In this document: positions 16,948 to 27,076 of the stretch, piece after piece | How positions within the stretch are numbered: position 1 is the first letter of the stretch | How the letters are laid out: each line of letters opens with the position of its first letter | DNA from: Flavobacterium franklandianum | GTDB lineage: Bacteria; Bacteroidota; Bacteroidia; Flavobacteriales; Flavobacteriaceae | Direction: 5' to 3' | DNA: 64,000 nt | Assembly (NCBI RefSeq): GCF_007097365.1 | Contig: NZ_VJZR01000006.1 | Span: forward strand, 62,001 to 126,000 | Position numbers and translations under genes: made by a program | The notes under the pieces: model-generated | What the model saw: the letters and a program-made list of their open reading frames with translations, nothing else | Databases searched by the model: none | What the model was told of the DNA's origin: nothing

Positions 16948-19509
16948 CTATTTCAATGCTTCTACTTTAGATTTTACTTCATCTAATGAACCTTCAAAAA
17001 CTTGAACATTTTCAGTCCCATTTTCAGAAGTGGTAACAGTGGCTTTTGCTTTTCCATCATTGTTGATAAGCTCGACTTTAATATTTTTGTTTGCAGCTCC
17101 TTTTACTGCACAACATGCTTTTTGTTCATGATTTGTTATGAACTTACCATTGGCATCATAATGTGACATACACATTTCTTTTTGCTCAGGTGTACATCCT
17201 TTTTCATCACACATTTTGGCACATTTTTCTTTGGTCATAGTGGCACATTTAAACATATCGCAATTGCCCATCATTCCTCCAGATCTCATTTCCATTTTGC
17301 TATATGTTTGGTTTTCAGAGGTGCTTCCGTTACCTAAAATTGGAGCAATTACCAATCCTATCAAGCAAGTCAATTTTATCAAAATATTCATTGATGGCCC
17401 AGAAGTATCTTTGAATGGATCTCCAACAGTATCTCCGGTTACAGCTGCTTTGTGTGCATCAGAACCTTTGAAACTCATTTCGCCATCAATTAAAACTCCG
17501 GCTTCAAAGGATTTTTTTGCATTGTCCCAAGCTCCGCCAGCATTATTTTGGAAAATAGCCCAAACTACACCTGAAACTGTAACACCAGCCATATATCCAC
17601 CAAGCATTTCGGCTACCATAGAGTTGGCATTGGCATCGCCCATATAAACAAGTTTGCCTAACAATACAATTCCGATAGGGAAACCAATGGTCAGAACTCC
17701 TGGCAACATCATTTCGTGCAAAGCGGCTTTTGTAGAAATATCAACACATTTTGCATATTCTGGTTTTCCAGTTCCTTCCATAATTCCTGGAATTTCTCTG
17801 AACTGACGACGTACTTCTTGGACCATATCCATGGCGGCTTTTCCCACAGAATTCATTACCAAAGCGGAGAAAACTACCGGTATCATAGCACCCACAAATA
17901 ACATTGACAAAACGGGTGCTTTAAAAATATTGATTCCGTCGATTCCCGTAAATGTGACATAAGCAGCAAACAATCCAAGCGAAGTCATTGCAGCCGAAGC
18001 GATAGCAAATCCTTTTCCGGTTGCAGCAGTAGTATTTCCAACTGAATCTAAAATATCGGTTCTGGTGCGAACTTCTTTTGGTAGTTCACTCATTTCTGCA
18101 ATTCCACCTGCGTTGTCCGATATTGGACCGAAAGCATCGATTGCTAATTGCATTGCAGTTGTTGCCATCATTGCAGAAGCGGCAAGTGCTACTCCGTAAA
18201 AACCAGCAAATGAATACGATATCCAAATGGCCGCAGCCAAAACAATAACTTTTGGGAAAGTAGAAATCATTCCTGTTGATAAACCTGCAATAATATTGGT
18301 TCCAGCACCAGTTGAAGATTTTGCAACAATTGCCAGAACGGGTTTTGTACCCAAACCTGTATAATATTCGGTAACAGATGATATTATGGCACCAACAACT
18401 AATCCGACCATTGAAGCATAGAAAACTCGCATTGATGAAATTTCTTTTAAGCCTTCGCCAAAGAAATTCATTTTCATGGTTTCTGGCAGCATATATTTAA
18501 TTAATACGAAACAAGCAATAGCTGTAAGCAAAATAGAAATCCAGTTCCCAATATTTAATGCTCTTTGTACTTGTGCTTCTTTTGCATTATTATCCGAGAT
18601 TTTTACAAGCATGGTTCCAATAATAGAGGAAACTATTCCAAAACCGGCTATTGCCATTGGTAATAAAATAGGACCAATTCCACCAAAGATATCTTGAATG
18701 TTTCCACCCATATCTTTAATCACATAATTCCCTAGAACCATTGTAGCAAGAACTGTTGCCACATAAGAACCAAATAAATCGGCACCCATTCCAGCTACAT
18801 CTCCAACATTGTCTCCAACATTGTCGGCAATGGTAGCAGGATTACGGGGGTCGTCTTCTGGGATTCCAGCTTCTACTTTACCTACTAAATCTGCTCCAAC
18901 ATCAGCCGCTTTGGTATAAATTCCACCACCAACTCTTGCAAATAATGCAATAGATTCCGCCCCAAGGGAGAATCCGGCCAATGTTTCCAATACCGTTGTC
19001 ATATCTTCGGTTGAAGTCCAAACTCCACCCATATATACATTAAAAAGAATAATGAAAAATCCTGTAAGGCCTAAAACAGCTAATCCTGCAACGCCTAATC
19101 CCATTACTGTTCCACCGCCAAAAGACACTTTTAGTGCTTGTGGCAAACTTGTTCGAGCAGCTTGTGTGGTTCTAACATTCGTTTTTGTTGCTATTTTCAT
19201 TCCCAAATTTCCAGCCAAAGCCGAAAAAATGGCGCCAAAAATAAAAGCAACTACAATTAATAAATGTGATGAATTTCCTGGTAAAAAGGTAAGACCCGCC
19301 AAAACAATACTAGCTATGATAACAAATACAGTCATTAATCTGTATTCTGCATTTAGAAAAGCCAAAGCACCTTCGTGGATATATTCTGAAATTTCTTTCA
19401 TTTTACCATCTCCAGCATCTTGTTTTAATACCCAGGCTCTTTTTATTGCCATAAAAACTAATCCTACTAATGCTAGAATTATTGGAACATAAATCATTAT
19501 TGTGTTCAT
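16948..19509 (-). CDS. hppA: Membrane-bound ion-pumping pyrophosphatase with Cys-rich tail
   Basis: 853 residues, well above the 670-770 usual for the family. The core has about 16 membrane helices and the catalytic segments DVGADLVGKVE and DDPRNPATIADNVGDNVGD. The K+-class motif reads GNTTAATGKG, with Ala where K+-independent enzymes carry Lys, so it is probably K+-dependent; the pumped ion (H+ or Na+) is not decided. After the last helix comes a soluble tail of roughly 115 residues with eight cysteines in about 50 residues, then a beta-rich end. The start is the first ATG. Confidence 0.95.
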   Translation of the reverse strand: MNTIMIYVPIILALVGLVFMAIKRAWVLKQDAGDGKMKEISEYIHEGALAFLNAEYRLMTVFVIIASIVLAGLTFLPGNSSHLLIVVAFIFGAIFSALAGNLGMKIATKTNVRTTQAARTSLPQALKVSFGGGTVMGLGVAGLAVLGLTGFFIILFNVYMGGVWTSTEDMTTVLETLAGFSLGAESIALFARVGGGIYTKAADVGADLVGKVEAGIPEDDPRNPATIADNVGDNVGDVAGMGADLFGSYVATVLATMVLGNYVIKDMGGNIQDIFGGIGPILLPMAIAGFGIVSSIIGTMLVKISDNNAKEAQVQRALNIGNWISILLTAIACFVLIKYMLPETMKMNFFGEGLKEISSMRVFYASMVGLVVGAIISSVTEYYTGLGTKPVLAIVAKSSTGAGTNIIAGLSTGMISTFPKVIVLAAAIWISYSFAGFYGVALAASAMMATTAMQLAIDAFGPISDNAGGIAEMSELPKEVRTRTDILDSVGNTTAATGKGFAIASAAMTSLGLFAAYVTFTGIDGINIFKAPVLSMLFVGAMIPVVFSALVMNSVGKAAMDMVQEVRRQFREIPGIMEGTGKPEYAKCVDISTKAALHEMMLPGVLTIGFPIGIVLLGKLVYMGDANANSMVAEMLGGYMAGVTVSGVVWAIFQNNAGGAWDNAKKSFEAGVLIDGEMSFKGSDAHKAAVTGDTVGDPFKDTSGPSMNILIKLTCLIGLVIAPILGNGSTSENQTYSKMEMRSGGMMGNCDMFKCATMTKEKCAKMCDEKGCTPEQKEMCMSHYDANGKFITNHEQKACCAVKGAANKNIKVELINNDGKAKATVTTSENGTENVQVFEGSLDEVKSKVEALK

Positions 19510-19581
19510 AATATCAATTTTAATAAATTCAATGTTAATAAATTACTAATGTTTGATTGCAAACGTACTATATTGAAACTG

Positions 19582-19615
19582 AAAAAGCAATATTCAAACG
19601 AATGAATATTGCTTT
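19582..19615 (-). terminator. Terminator after ppa, upstream of hppA
   Basis: On the minus strand, arms GCAATATTC / GAATATTGC (19587-19595, 19604-19612) are followed by TTTTTC. It lies between the ppa stop and the hppA start, so it would stop ppa transcription or limit read-through into hppA. Confidence 0.7.
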
Positions 19616-19642
19616 ATAGAAAAAAAATTGTGATAGAATTTA

Positions 19643-20170
19643 TTAAATCTTAAATAAATCGTCCGGTTTATTCTCAATATTGTTAAATCGTTCTGTACAT
19701 TCATCAATGATTGCCAAGGCTTGAGTAAGATCTCCCCAACCTTCTACATCAACTACTTTGTTTTCAAGGTCTTTGTAAACTTGAAAGAAATGTTCGATTT
19801 CTTTTAATAAATGTGGATTTATATCTCCCAAATCGGTCAAGGAATTCCAAATAGGATCTGAAACAGGTACACATATTATTTTTTCGTCTGGACCTTTATC
19901 ATCAGCCATGTGGAAAACACCTATTGGCTTCACCTCCATAACACATCCAGGAAAAGTCGGCTCATTAATTAAAACCAAAACATCTAGTGGATCTCCGTCC
20001 AACGCTAATGTTTGCGGAATAAAACCGTAATCTGCAGGATACATCATCGAAGAAAATAACATTCTATCAAATCGAATTCTTTTCAATTTGAAATCATATT
20101 CATACTTGTTTCTACTTCCTCTTGGTATCTCAATCAGTACATCAAAAGTTTTGTATTTTTCTCTAGCCAT
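19643..20170 (-). CDS. ppa: Soluble inorganic pyrophosphatase (family I)
   Basis: 175 residues from ATG 20170 (MAREKYKTFDVLIEIPRGS). The in-frame extension to 20236 has non-coding character. Family I signatures include IPRGSRNKYEYD, YPADYGFIPQT and DGDPLDVLVL, the last carrying the metal-binding aspartates. It hydrolyses PPi in the cytosol. It lies directly upstream of the membrane pyrophosphatase, so both PPi-consuming systems are neighbours. Confidence 0.96.
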   Translation of the reverse strand: MAREKYKTFDVLIEIPRGSRNKYEYDFKLKRIRFDRMLFSSMMYPADYGFIPQTLALDGDPLDVLVLINEPTFPGCVMEVKPIGVFHMADDKGPDEKIICVPVSDPIWNSLTDLGDINPHLLKEIEHFFQVYKDLENKVVDVEGWGDLTQALAIIDECTERFNNIENKPDDLFKI

Positions 20171-20254
20171 TTTATTTTTATTTTTATTGTCGCAAAAATA
20201 CACAAACAAAATTCTTTTACAATATAAAATAGGCATATTCCTCAGACTGTCATC

Positions 20255-20857
20255 TTAATAAACCACTTTCCTGTTTCTTTTGCTTAAATAATAATGCCAT
20301 AAAAGATAAGTGGCTACAGATTTATGTGGACTCCATTTGGAAACATAATTTTCCATTTCTTGTTTGTCTTGAATGTCAAGGAGTTCTTTGATGGTATTTA
20401 TTACAGCAATATCTCCAAGCGGAATGATGTCTGGTGCTTGAAGCGAAAACATCAAATAAATGTCGATTGTCCAGTTGCCAATACCTTTGATTTTGATTAA
20501 TTCCTCCCGAACTTGCTCAGAAGATTTGGTTGCCAAGCTATCTAAATCAATATGATTATTTATAATTGAATGCGATAAAGCCTTTATATAAGAAGTTTTT
20601 TGTCGGCTTACGCCAATGTTCCGAAAGGCATCATCTGAAAATAAAAGCAACGATTCTGGATTAAAATGAGGTTGTTTTGTTTTTAATTTTAGAAAAGTGG
20701 CTTTGGCCGAATCGATGGAAACTTGCTGTTCGAGAATTAATAACACTAAGGTCTCGAATCCTTGAGGACGTTTGGGAAGTATCGGCAAACCATATTTTTC
20801 AATAATAAAATTGAAAACAATGTCTTTTTCTTTCAGATATTGGATGGCTTCTTGCAT
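20255..20857 (-). CDS. DNA-3-methyladenine glycosylase II-like (HhH-GPD)
   Basis: 200 residues from ATG 20857, one base after the stop of the DUF5686 gene upstream; the longer frame to 21010 would run inside that gene. The helix-hairpin-helix IKGIGNWTIDIY and the following PLGD carry the HhH-GPD motif with the catalytic Asp. The family excises alkylated bases. It is shorter than E. coli AlkA because the N-terminal domain is absent. Confidence 0.88.
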   Translation of the reverse strand: MQEAIQYLKEKDIVFNFIIEKYGLPILPKRPQGFETLVLLILEQQVSIDSAKATFLKLKTKQPHFNPESLLLFSDDAFRNIGVSRQKTSYIKALSHSIINNHIDLDSLATKSSEQVREELIKIKGIGNWTIDIYLMFSLQAPDIIPLGDIAVINTIKELLDIQDKQEMENYVSKWSPHKSVATYLLWHYYLSKRNRKVVY

Positions 20858-20858
20858 A

Positions 20859-23345
20859 CTAAAAATAAAACCCAAAGGAAATTTTTGTTGCAAATTTATT
20901 GGCATCGGGCATATTGAGATAATTGCCTCTCCACGAAAAATCAATACGCCAAAATTTGAAAATGTTACCAATTCCTGTGCTGTATTCCCAATACACTTTG
21001 TCGGGTGCATTATACACTAATCCCGAAGCGTTTATGGTTCTATTTTCGTTTGAAACGGTTCCGTAAACTGATTTTACGCCAATATTTTCGCGCCAATTGA
21101 GTTTTCGCATAAAAGGAATTCTAGCAAAAAATCGCCCTTGAAAATCGTGGTCCCAATTCAAAGTTACGTATTGATCGGCAACAAATTCATAAAATTGAAG
21201 GTTGTTGAATGTGTTCGAAATGCGGAAAAGTGATTGATTTCCTGGTACAATGCTCATTAAACCGAGTGGAATGTAACCAAATGTTTTCCCTATTTCGACG
21301 GTAATATCTGTTCTCCCTAGTGGGCCAATTATAATGGGTTGTTTGTAGTATAATTGTAATTTTTTATAATTGAAATCACTCGAAAACAAGTTTTTGAATC
21401 CCTGACTGTACGTGACCAAAAGACTTGTAAAAGGACTATCGGTATTGTATCTTTCGACACCAAAAGCAATAGGAATCCTTTTTGGAGTATATTCGACTTG
21501 AAAATTTATTTCAGACTGTTTTACTTGACTTTGGATTGTCGTTTGGGATAAATCGGTATAATAATCTAGGCTGAATTCTGGTGATGCCGATAGCAATGTT
21601 CGATAGGAAACACCAGTTGAAAAAGTTAAGTTTTTTACAGGTTCAATTTCAACTTGAACGTTGCTCAAATTGACATTCGTAAGTTTGTTGTTACTGCCAA
21701 AAGTAAATAATCCCGAAGAAGCATAATTTCGTCCAACAATATCATTTGTTGTGGTGAGCGATGCGCCAATTTGCTCGATGTCTCTTCGATTCCCAGCAGA
21801 AATGATTACTCGTTTTTTGGGTTCCAGCATCCATATACCAGTAACTCCATATTTGAATTTTTCATCTTTAAACCCATAGGCTATATATCCTTGCAATCGC
21901 CACGGGTCATTAGGGTCAGTATAAGTTCTTACTCCAGTTCGCAATCGCAAACCTTCGACAGAATTTTGTCCAATTACAGAATAAATAGGACCATAATCTA
22001 ATTCGCCAAAATGAATGTAACCACTATCAACTATTTCGACCAGGCTATATAACTGTTGGAATTTTTTGACAGTCTGTAAGGTGTCAAGCATTTTATACAC
22101 TCCTTTTTCGTCTTTGGTGAGGTTTTCAAATCGGTTTTCATCCCAATAGGCCTCGGATTTGTTATAGACGTCTTTGTCTAAATAATTGACTTCATCTTTA
22201 TAAAACTTCTCTGGCTTTTCGGTATTGAATTTATGATCTCTGTATAAGGAAGTTCGTTTTCCGTAAACACCTTTGGAGTTTTCTTTCTTGTTTAAAGCAA
22301 AATCCGTCATCATATAATCTTTGGTCATCAGGAAAATAGAATCATTCATAACTTCAAATTCCTGTTCGATATAAATGTCTTTTACCCAGTTAATATTGGC
22401 GCTTCTGGTGGCAGCCAAATTAATTTTTTTGATGGCAAAAGTGGTATCGCTCACCCAGAAATCGCCTTTGAAAGTCAATTCGTTTTTTCTCCTTGGATAG
22501 AAAACAATGTTAAAACACTTTTTGTTATCGATGTAAGCACTGTCCCTTAAAATATAATTATAAACATCGACTCCGGTTGTCGAAAGTGGGCTTGTGAAAC
22601 TTTTGTCAAAGAAAGTAAGGTGATTGTCATAAATGTCGAAATCGGTATATAAATCATTTACAAAAGCTAAAATTTGCTGATTCCCGTTAAAGCCTGAGGT
22701 TTTGTTGGCTTTTGTTTTGACTTTAACTTTTTTTAATTTGTTGTCACCATAAACGTCTGACAAGGCTTCATTAATAAAAATAGGCAAATAGGTTTTTCCT
22801 GTTATCTTCGAGGTGTCTACCTGCTTGAAAATAAATTCCATTCCGTTGAACAACTTATTTTTCATATAAGCACTATCAATAGTATTCATGTCAAATTCTA
22901 TTTTTTCGTACTTTTCCATTTGGTATTGGTCAAAAAGGTACAAACCGTTTTTGCGTCTTCTTTCCCAAATTTTTCTAAGAATATCTAATGCTGGATTGTC
23001 TTTTTTGGAAGTTTTTCCTCTGTAAATCACAACTTCATTTAAAGTTTCAATTTCTTTTAATTGAATCTTGAAATTATAATTGATTGCTTTTTCTAAATCA
23101 ATTTCCTTGTCGGAATAGCCCACCGAGGAGATGATAATGGTTTTATAAGTTTTTGAAGATTCTAAATAAAAAACACCATCTTCACTAGAAACAACCCCTT
23201 CACTTGAGTTTTTGAAAGCAATATTCGCAAAAGGAATGGGTTTGCTTTGCTTGTCTAAAACTACACCGCTAACTTTTGTTTGAGAGAAAACGGAAGTTGT
23301 AAAAGCAATTAAAAAAAGCAAATAATTCAAAAAATTCTTTATCAT
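20859..23345 (-). CDS. DUF5686 outer-membrane protein with CarboxypepD-like domain
   Basis: 828 residues from ATG 23345; a TTG two codons upstream is possible. It has a signal peptide (about 1-21), a carboxypeptidase-regulatory-like beta-sandwich (about 24-105, GVVLDKQSKPIPFANIAF) and a long C-terminal part rich in amphipathic strands ending in aromatic KISFGFYF, as in outer-membrane barrels. This DUF5686 arrangement is common in Bacteroidota; its role is not established. It is followed with a one-base gap by the glycosylase gene. Confidence 0.88.
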   Translation of the reverse strand: MIKNFLNYLLFLIAFTTSVFSQTKVSGVVLDKQSKPIPFANIAFKNSSEGVVSSEDGVFYLESSKTYKTIIISSVGYSDKEIDLEKAINYNFKIQLKEIETLNEVVIYRGKTSKKDNPALDILRKIWERRRKNGLYLFDQYQMEKYEKIEFDMNTIDSAYMKNKLFNGMEFIFKQVDTSKITGKTYLPIFINEALSDVYGDNKLKKVKVKTKANKTSGFNGNQQILAFVNDLYTDFDIYDNHLTFFDKSFTSPLSTTGVDVYNYILRDSAYIDNKKCFNIVFYPRRKNELTFKGDFWVSDTTFAIKKINLAATRSANINWVKDIYIEQEFEVMNDSIFLMTKDYMMTDFALNKKENSKGVYGKRTSLYRDHKFNTEKPEKFYKDEVNYLDKDVYNKSEAYWDENRFENLTKDEKGVYKMLDTLQTVKKFQQLYSLVEIVDSGYIHFGELDYGPIYSVIGQNSVEGLRLRTGVRTYTDPNDPWRLQGYIAYGFKDEKFKYGVTGIWMLEPKKRVIISAGNRRDIEQIGASLTTTNDIVGRNYASSGLFTFGSNNKLTNVNLSNVQVEIEPVKNLTFSTGVSYRTLLSASPEFSLDYYTDLSQTTIQSQVKQSEINFQVEYTPKRIPIAFGVERYNTDSPFTSLLVTYSQGFKNLFSSDFNYKKLQLYYKQPIIIGPLGRTDITVEIGKTFGYIPLGLMSIVPGNQSLFRISNTFNNLQFYEFVADQYVTLNWDHDFQGRFFARIPFMRKLNWRENIGVKSVYGTVSNENRTINASGLVYNAPDKVYWEYSTGIGNIFKFWRIDFSWRGNYLNMPDANKFATKISFGFYF

Positions 23346-23349
23346 AATC

Positions 23350-23390
23350 AAAAAAAAACTCCATCAAATTTAGATTCTGATGAAGTTTCA
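23350..23390 (-). terminator. Terminator between pdhB and the DUF5686 gene
   Basis: Read on the minus strand, AACTTCATCA and TGATGGAGTT (23378-23387, 23357-23366) pair over 9 of 10 positions and are followed by eight T residues. The T-run ends immediately before the next gene's start codon. Confidence 0.7.
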
Positions 23391-23453
23391 AATTTAGTTG
23401 ATTTCAGACATTAGTTTTCTTAAAGTGACTAATATTCAGAAAAGTTTAACAGC

Positions 23454-24431
23454 TTATTTATTCAATACCTTTTTTACTGCTTTGATAACATCATTAGCAT
23501 TTGGCAACCACTCTTTTAGTAAAACTGGCGAATATGGTGCTGGTGTATCTGCTGTGGTAATACGTTGAATTGGCGCATCAAGAAAATCAAAAGCTTGCTC
23601 TTGAACGATATAAGTTATTTCAGAAGAAACACTTGCAAATGGCCAAGCTTCTTCAAGAATTACTAATCTATTTGTTTTTTTAACCGAAGTTAAAATAGTT
23701 GCATTATCCATTGGGCGAACTGTTCTCAAATCGATAATTTCACAAGAAATACCTTCTTTGGCTAATTCATCAGCAGCGATAAATGCTTCTTTGATTATTT
23801 TTCCAAAAGATACTATGGTAACATCTGTTCCTACTCTTTTTACATCAGCAACGCCAATTGGAATGGTGTATTCTCCTTCAGGAACTTCTCCTTTGTCGCC
23901 ATACATTTGTTCTGATTCCATAAAAATTACAGGATCGTTATCACGAATAGCCGATTTCAAAAGCCCTTTGGCATCATAAACATTCGATGGAACTACCACT
24001 TTAAGACCTGGTGTATTGGCAAACCAATTTTCCAAAGCTTGAGAGTGTGTTGCTCCAAGTTGTCCTGCTGAAGCTGTTGGACCGCGAAAAACGATAGGAA
24101 CATTAAATTGTCCACCAGTCATTTGACGCATTTTGGCAGCATTATTTATAATTTGGTCAATTCCAACCAAACAAAAATTGAAAGTCATATATTCAACAAT
24201 AGGTCTGCAACCATTCATCGCCGATCCTACAGCAATTCCGGTAAAACCAAGTTCAGCGATAGGAGTGTCAATCACTCTTTTTTCGCCAAATTCAGCAAGC
24301 ATACCTTTAGAGGCTTTGTAGGCACCATTATATTCAGCAACTTCTTCACCCATTAAGTATATTGATTCATCGCGTCGCATTTCTTCGCTCATCGCCTCAC
24401 AAATGGCTTCTCTAAATTGTATTGTTCTCAT
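23454..24431 (-). CDS. pdhB: Pyruvate dehydrogenase E1 component, beta subunit
   Basis: 325 residues from ATG 24431 (MRTIQFREAICEAM); another ATG three codons upstream (24440) is equally possible. Family signatures include the IYLMGEEVAEYNGAYK opening region, DTPIAELGFTGIAVG and GATHSQALENWFA. It forms the alpha2beta2 E1 with PdhA, decarboxylating pyruvate on thiamine diphosphate. No pdhA or E2 gene is adjacent, so the complex is encoded at scattered sites. Confidence 0.95.
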   Translation of the reverse strand: MRTIQFREAICEAMSEEMRRDESIYLMGEEVAEYNGAYKASKGMLAEFGEKRVIDTPIAELGFTGIAVGSAMNGCRPIVEYMTFNFCLVGIDQIINNAAKMRQMTGGQFNVPIVFRGPTASAGQLGATHSQALENWFANTPGLKVVVPSNVYDAKGLLKSAIRDNDPVIFMESEQMYGDKGEVPEGEYTIPIGVADVKRVGTDVTIVSFGKIIKEAFIAADELAKEGISCEIIDLRTVRPMDNATILTSVKKTNRLVILEEAWPFASVSSEITYIVQEQAFDFLDAPIQRITTADTPAPYSPVLLKEWLPNANDVIKAVKKVLNK

Positions 24432-24752
24432 AGTTTTCATGTTGTTCTGTAAATTTCGAATCGCAAAAATAATTATTTTAAACCACTTAAATGCAAAAAT
24501 TATGTTTAAAATAACAAGGGGCGAATCCCGCTAATCGCTATATTTTTATTTACTTAAGGAAAGCAAGTAATAGATTCCGCTTTTATCAGGGCTATTAAAA
24601 CTATGCAAGAGAGCCAGTTTAAACTAAGTTATGAATCCAACAATCAAAATTATCTTCCTATTTTTTTTACAATCAAGGTTCTATTTGCAACAAAATGACT
24701 TTATTATGAAGGATTTATAACAAATACAAATACAAAAACAATTATGAATTAG
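24432..24752. other. Gene-free gap between pdhB and the LamG/FG-GAP gene
   Basis: About 320 bases of AT-rich sequence. I see no credible ORF or RNA. A short stretch near 24575-24596 (ATCAGGGCTA and its left flank) resembles part of the repeat relic in the metH leader at about 60.43 kb, so it may be a decayed copy. Confidence 0.5.
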
Positions 24753-26987
24753 TTATTTTTTCAAGAGCTTTCTTGTTGTTGTACTCATACTCGTTTTAAC
24801 CTTCAAAATATATAAACCCTCATTTAAATGAGCAACCTCAATTTTTCCGTTTTTAGGAACGCCATTAAATACCAACTTTCCATCAATGCCATAAATGGAT
24901 ACCATTTTTATTTCGGTACCACTATTGGTCGCAAATTTCAAATTTTCCGAGAATGGATTTGGATAAATTAAAATATCATTAGTAGCATCCAAATCAAACT
25001 CTTCACTATCCAAAGGGGAGGTGACTTCATAATTTTTAATGTTTTTAGCCATAATTACTTTGTTTCCGCATAAAATTGCAATGTCAATCCGTCCATCATT
25101 ATCGAAATCTCTAGCCCTCATACTTGCCACATTATTTCCGCTAGGAATTGTCAAAATATCACTAGCATCAATAAAGTTTGCATTTCCGGTATTAAAAAAA
25201 AGTTTAGGTTGCGGACTAAAATGAGATGTACAGGCAAAATCTATTTTGCCATCATTATTAAAATCTCCAGCCTCAATCCATTTAATCCAATTGTTAGATG
25301 CTGTTCCCCAGTTTTGCGGAATATTAGCGGTTGCATCTGTGAATGTTCCATTTTGATTATTGATTAACAATTGGATTTGGCACTTTTGATATTGATACAG
25401 GGTCGACATTAACAAGTCAGGCCAAGTGTCATTATTAAAATCTGCAACTGCCATTGAAACTGTCCCCCAAGTACTACTTCCATGTCGATCTGGAAGAGGG
25501 ATTCCGCTTGTAAAAGTTCCAGTACCATTATTTAATAATATTAGATCTTTAGCAATTCCACCACCATCAATGGCTCCTAAAATCAAGTCTTGATCATTGT
25601 CTTTGTCAATATCAACAAACCTACTTGACATATATACTGATGATAAATTAGCAATTTCACTAGGGAAATTTGTTGTGGACACATAAAAAACACCACTGCC
25701 GTTATTGATTAAAAATCTTGGCCCCACACTAGTGCTATTATAAATATTACAAACATAAATATCTAAATCCCCATCATTATCTATATCGGCTGTTGCGGTA
25801 TTATGGCTAAAATCAAGAACATTCGGAATATTTCCTGCTACATCTTGCAACTCTCCATTACTATTTTGAGTATAAAATCTATTCTGGCCTCCTGGGAATG
25901 GCGATACGTCAGTTCCATGATCTGCAATAAAAAGATCCGTTTTATTATCCCCATTAAAATCACCAATGCAATAATCTCTTGGATGAACCACCTGATTTGA
26001 ACCTAAAATTGAATTTGTATTCGTAAAATTCATATCGCCATTATTAGAGAATGTCAATAATGGTGCGGAAGATGCCGGAATTGTTGGTGGCCATATAAGA
26101 GACGAAACTAAAAAATCCTCGTTGCCATCATTGTTAAAGTTTATGACATAAATATCTTCGTAACTATGAGAAATAGTAGGTAAATTTATTACTGAAAATT
26201 CGAAAAAAGGTCCTAAGTCAGAAATTAAACCAGAAACGGGGTCTTGCGACTCTGTATTCGAGGTGATACCTCTTATGAGATGATTTGCATTCGGAGAAAA
26301 ATCGGTTATTATTTGACCCAAGTTTTCGTTCATGGGATAACAAGCTAAAAGTCCCGCCTCATTCCCTGATAAATTTACTTCTTTATTCGATAAAATTTCA
26401 GCAGAGGTTCTTTCTACATTCCAAACTCTAACTTGTTTTATGGCTCCATTTATACCGCAACATGTAGTTTGTGAGGCAGGAGTCGCTCCTGACCCAATAC
26501 TAAAAGGGACATTTGGAGAAGCGTTTGGAAAACCTGGACTGTTTTGTGTAGCTACTAAAACGCCGTTTACATACAATCTCAAAACACCTAAATTTAAAGT
26601 AGCTGCCAGATGAGTCCATGTGTTTAGAGCAATTTCATTTGGACTTGTTGCCGTGGCATAGGACCCAGCTAATCCTGTGGTTTGAACAAATTCAGGCTTT
26701 AGACCAGTTCCATCAAAAGCAATTACATAGTTTTGAAATGGGTCGTTGCTTCTTGGATCTAGAGTTTTGCCCATTACGATTCCATAAGCCGAAGCTGATT
26801 TAAGAAAAATCCAAGCTTCCATGGTAAAAACATTTCCTAAATTTAAAGTTGAATTTGTACTGCTCAAAAAAATCTGGTCACCGTTGAATTTTTGTGTGTA
26901 ATCTTGAGCCGGCTGCGCTAATGATGAAATAACAAATGAAAAGAAAACGAGTAAAATTTTAAAATTAGATAGGTAATTATTTTTCAT
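24753..26987 (-). CDS. Secreted LamG/FG-GAP repeat protein with T9SS sorting domain
   Basis: 744 residues from ATG 26987 (MKNNYLSNFKILLVFF, a signal peptide). It has a LamG/concanavalin-like domain (about 30-205), then a seven-bladed FG-GAP/VCBS-type region (about 265-640). That region carries repeated calcium-loop motifs such as DFNNDGKIDF, DIDNDGDLDI and DFDNDGRIDI. The protein ends in a type A T9SS C-terminal domain (IYPNPFSENLKF to the final LKK). It is probably exported to the surface or medium; the ligand is unknown. An upstream hairpin at 27052 lies in its leader. Confidence 0.92.
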   Translation of the reverse strand: MKNNYLSNFKILLVFFSFVISSLAQPAQDYTQKFNGDQIFLSSTNSTLNLGNVFTMEAWIFLKSASAYGIVMGKTLDPRSNDPFQNYVIAFDGTGLKPEFVQTTGLAGSYATATSPNEIALNTWTHLAATLNLGVLRLYVNGVLVATQNSPGFPNASPNVPFSIGSGATPASQTTCCGINGAIKQVRVWNVERTSAEILSNKEVNLSGNEAGLLACYPMNENLGQIITDFSPNANHLIRGITSNTESQDPVSGLISDLGPFFEFSVINLPTISHSYEDIYVINFNNDGNEDFLVSSLIWPPTIPASSAPLLTFSNNGDMNFTNTNSILGSNQVVHPRDYCIGDFNGDNKTDLFIADHGTDVSPFPGGQNRFYTQNSNGELQDVAGNIPNVLDFSHNTATADIDNDGDLDIYVCNIYNSTSVGPRFLINNGSGVFYVSTTNFPSEIANLSSVYMSSRFVDIDKDNDQDLILGAIDGGGIAKDLILLNNGTGTFTSGIPLPDRHGSSTWGTVSMAVADFNNDTWPDLLMSTLYQYQKCQIQLLINNQNGTFTDATANIPQNWGTASNNWIKWIEAGDFNNDGKIDFACTSHFSPQPKLFFNTGNANFIDASDILTIPSGNNVASMRARDFDNDGRIDIAILCGNKVIMAKNIKNYEVTSPLDSEEFDLDATNDILIYPNPFSENLKFATNSGTEIKMVSIYGIDGKLVFNGVPKNGKIEVAHLNEGLYILKVKTSMSTTTRKLLKK

Positions 26988-27051
26988 GTTATTAAAGATT
27001 TGGTTAGTCAATAATTATAAGTAACAAGTATACAAATTTTAACAATAAAAA

Positions 27052-27076
27052 AAAATACCTACAATGAGGTATTTTT
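27052..27076. terminator. Symmetric hairpin in the LamG-gene/etfB divergent gap
   Basis: AAAATACCT / AGGTATTTT with a six-base loop, A-run on one side and T-run on the other, so it could terminate either strand. The two flanking genes diverge. On the minus strand it would lie inside the 5' leader of the LamG gene. The rest of the 330-base gap (26988-27316) holds no ORF I can support. Confidence 0.5.

Noticed and set aside
20858..21010. Longer start for the AlkA-like glycosylase
   Set aside because: The extension lies inside the DUF5686 coding sequence; the ATG one base after that gene's stop is the natural start.
24432..24752. Candidate small RNA after pdhB
   Set aside because: No promoter-terminator pair could be assembled; only a fragment resembling a repeat relic was seen.
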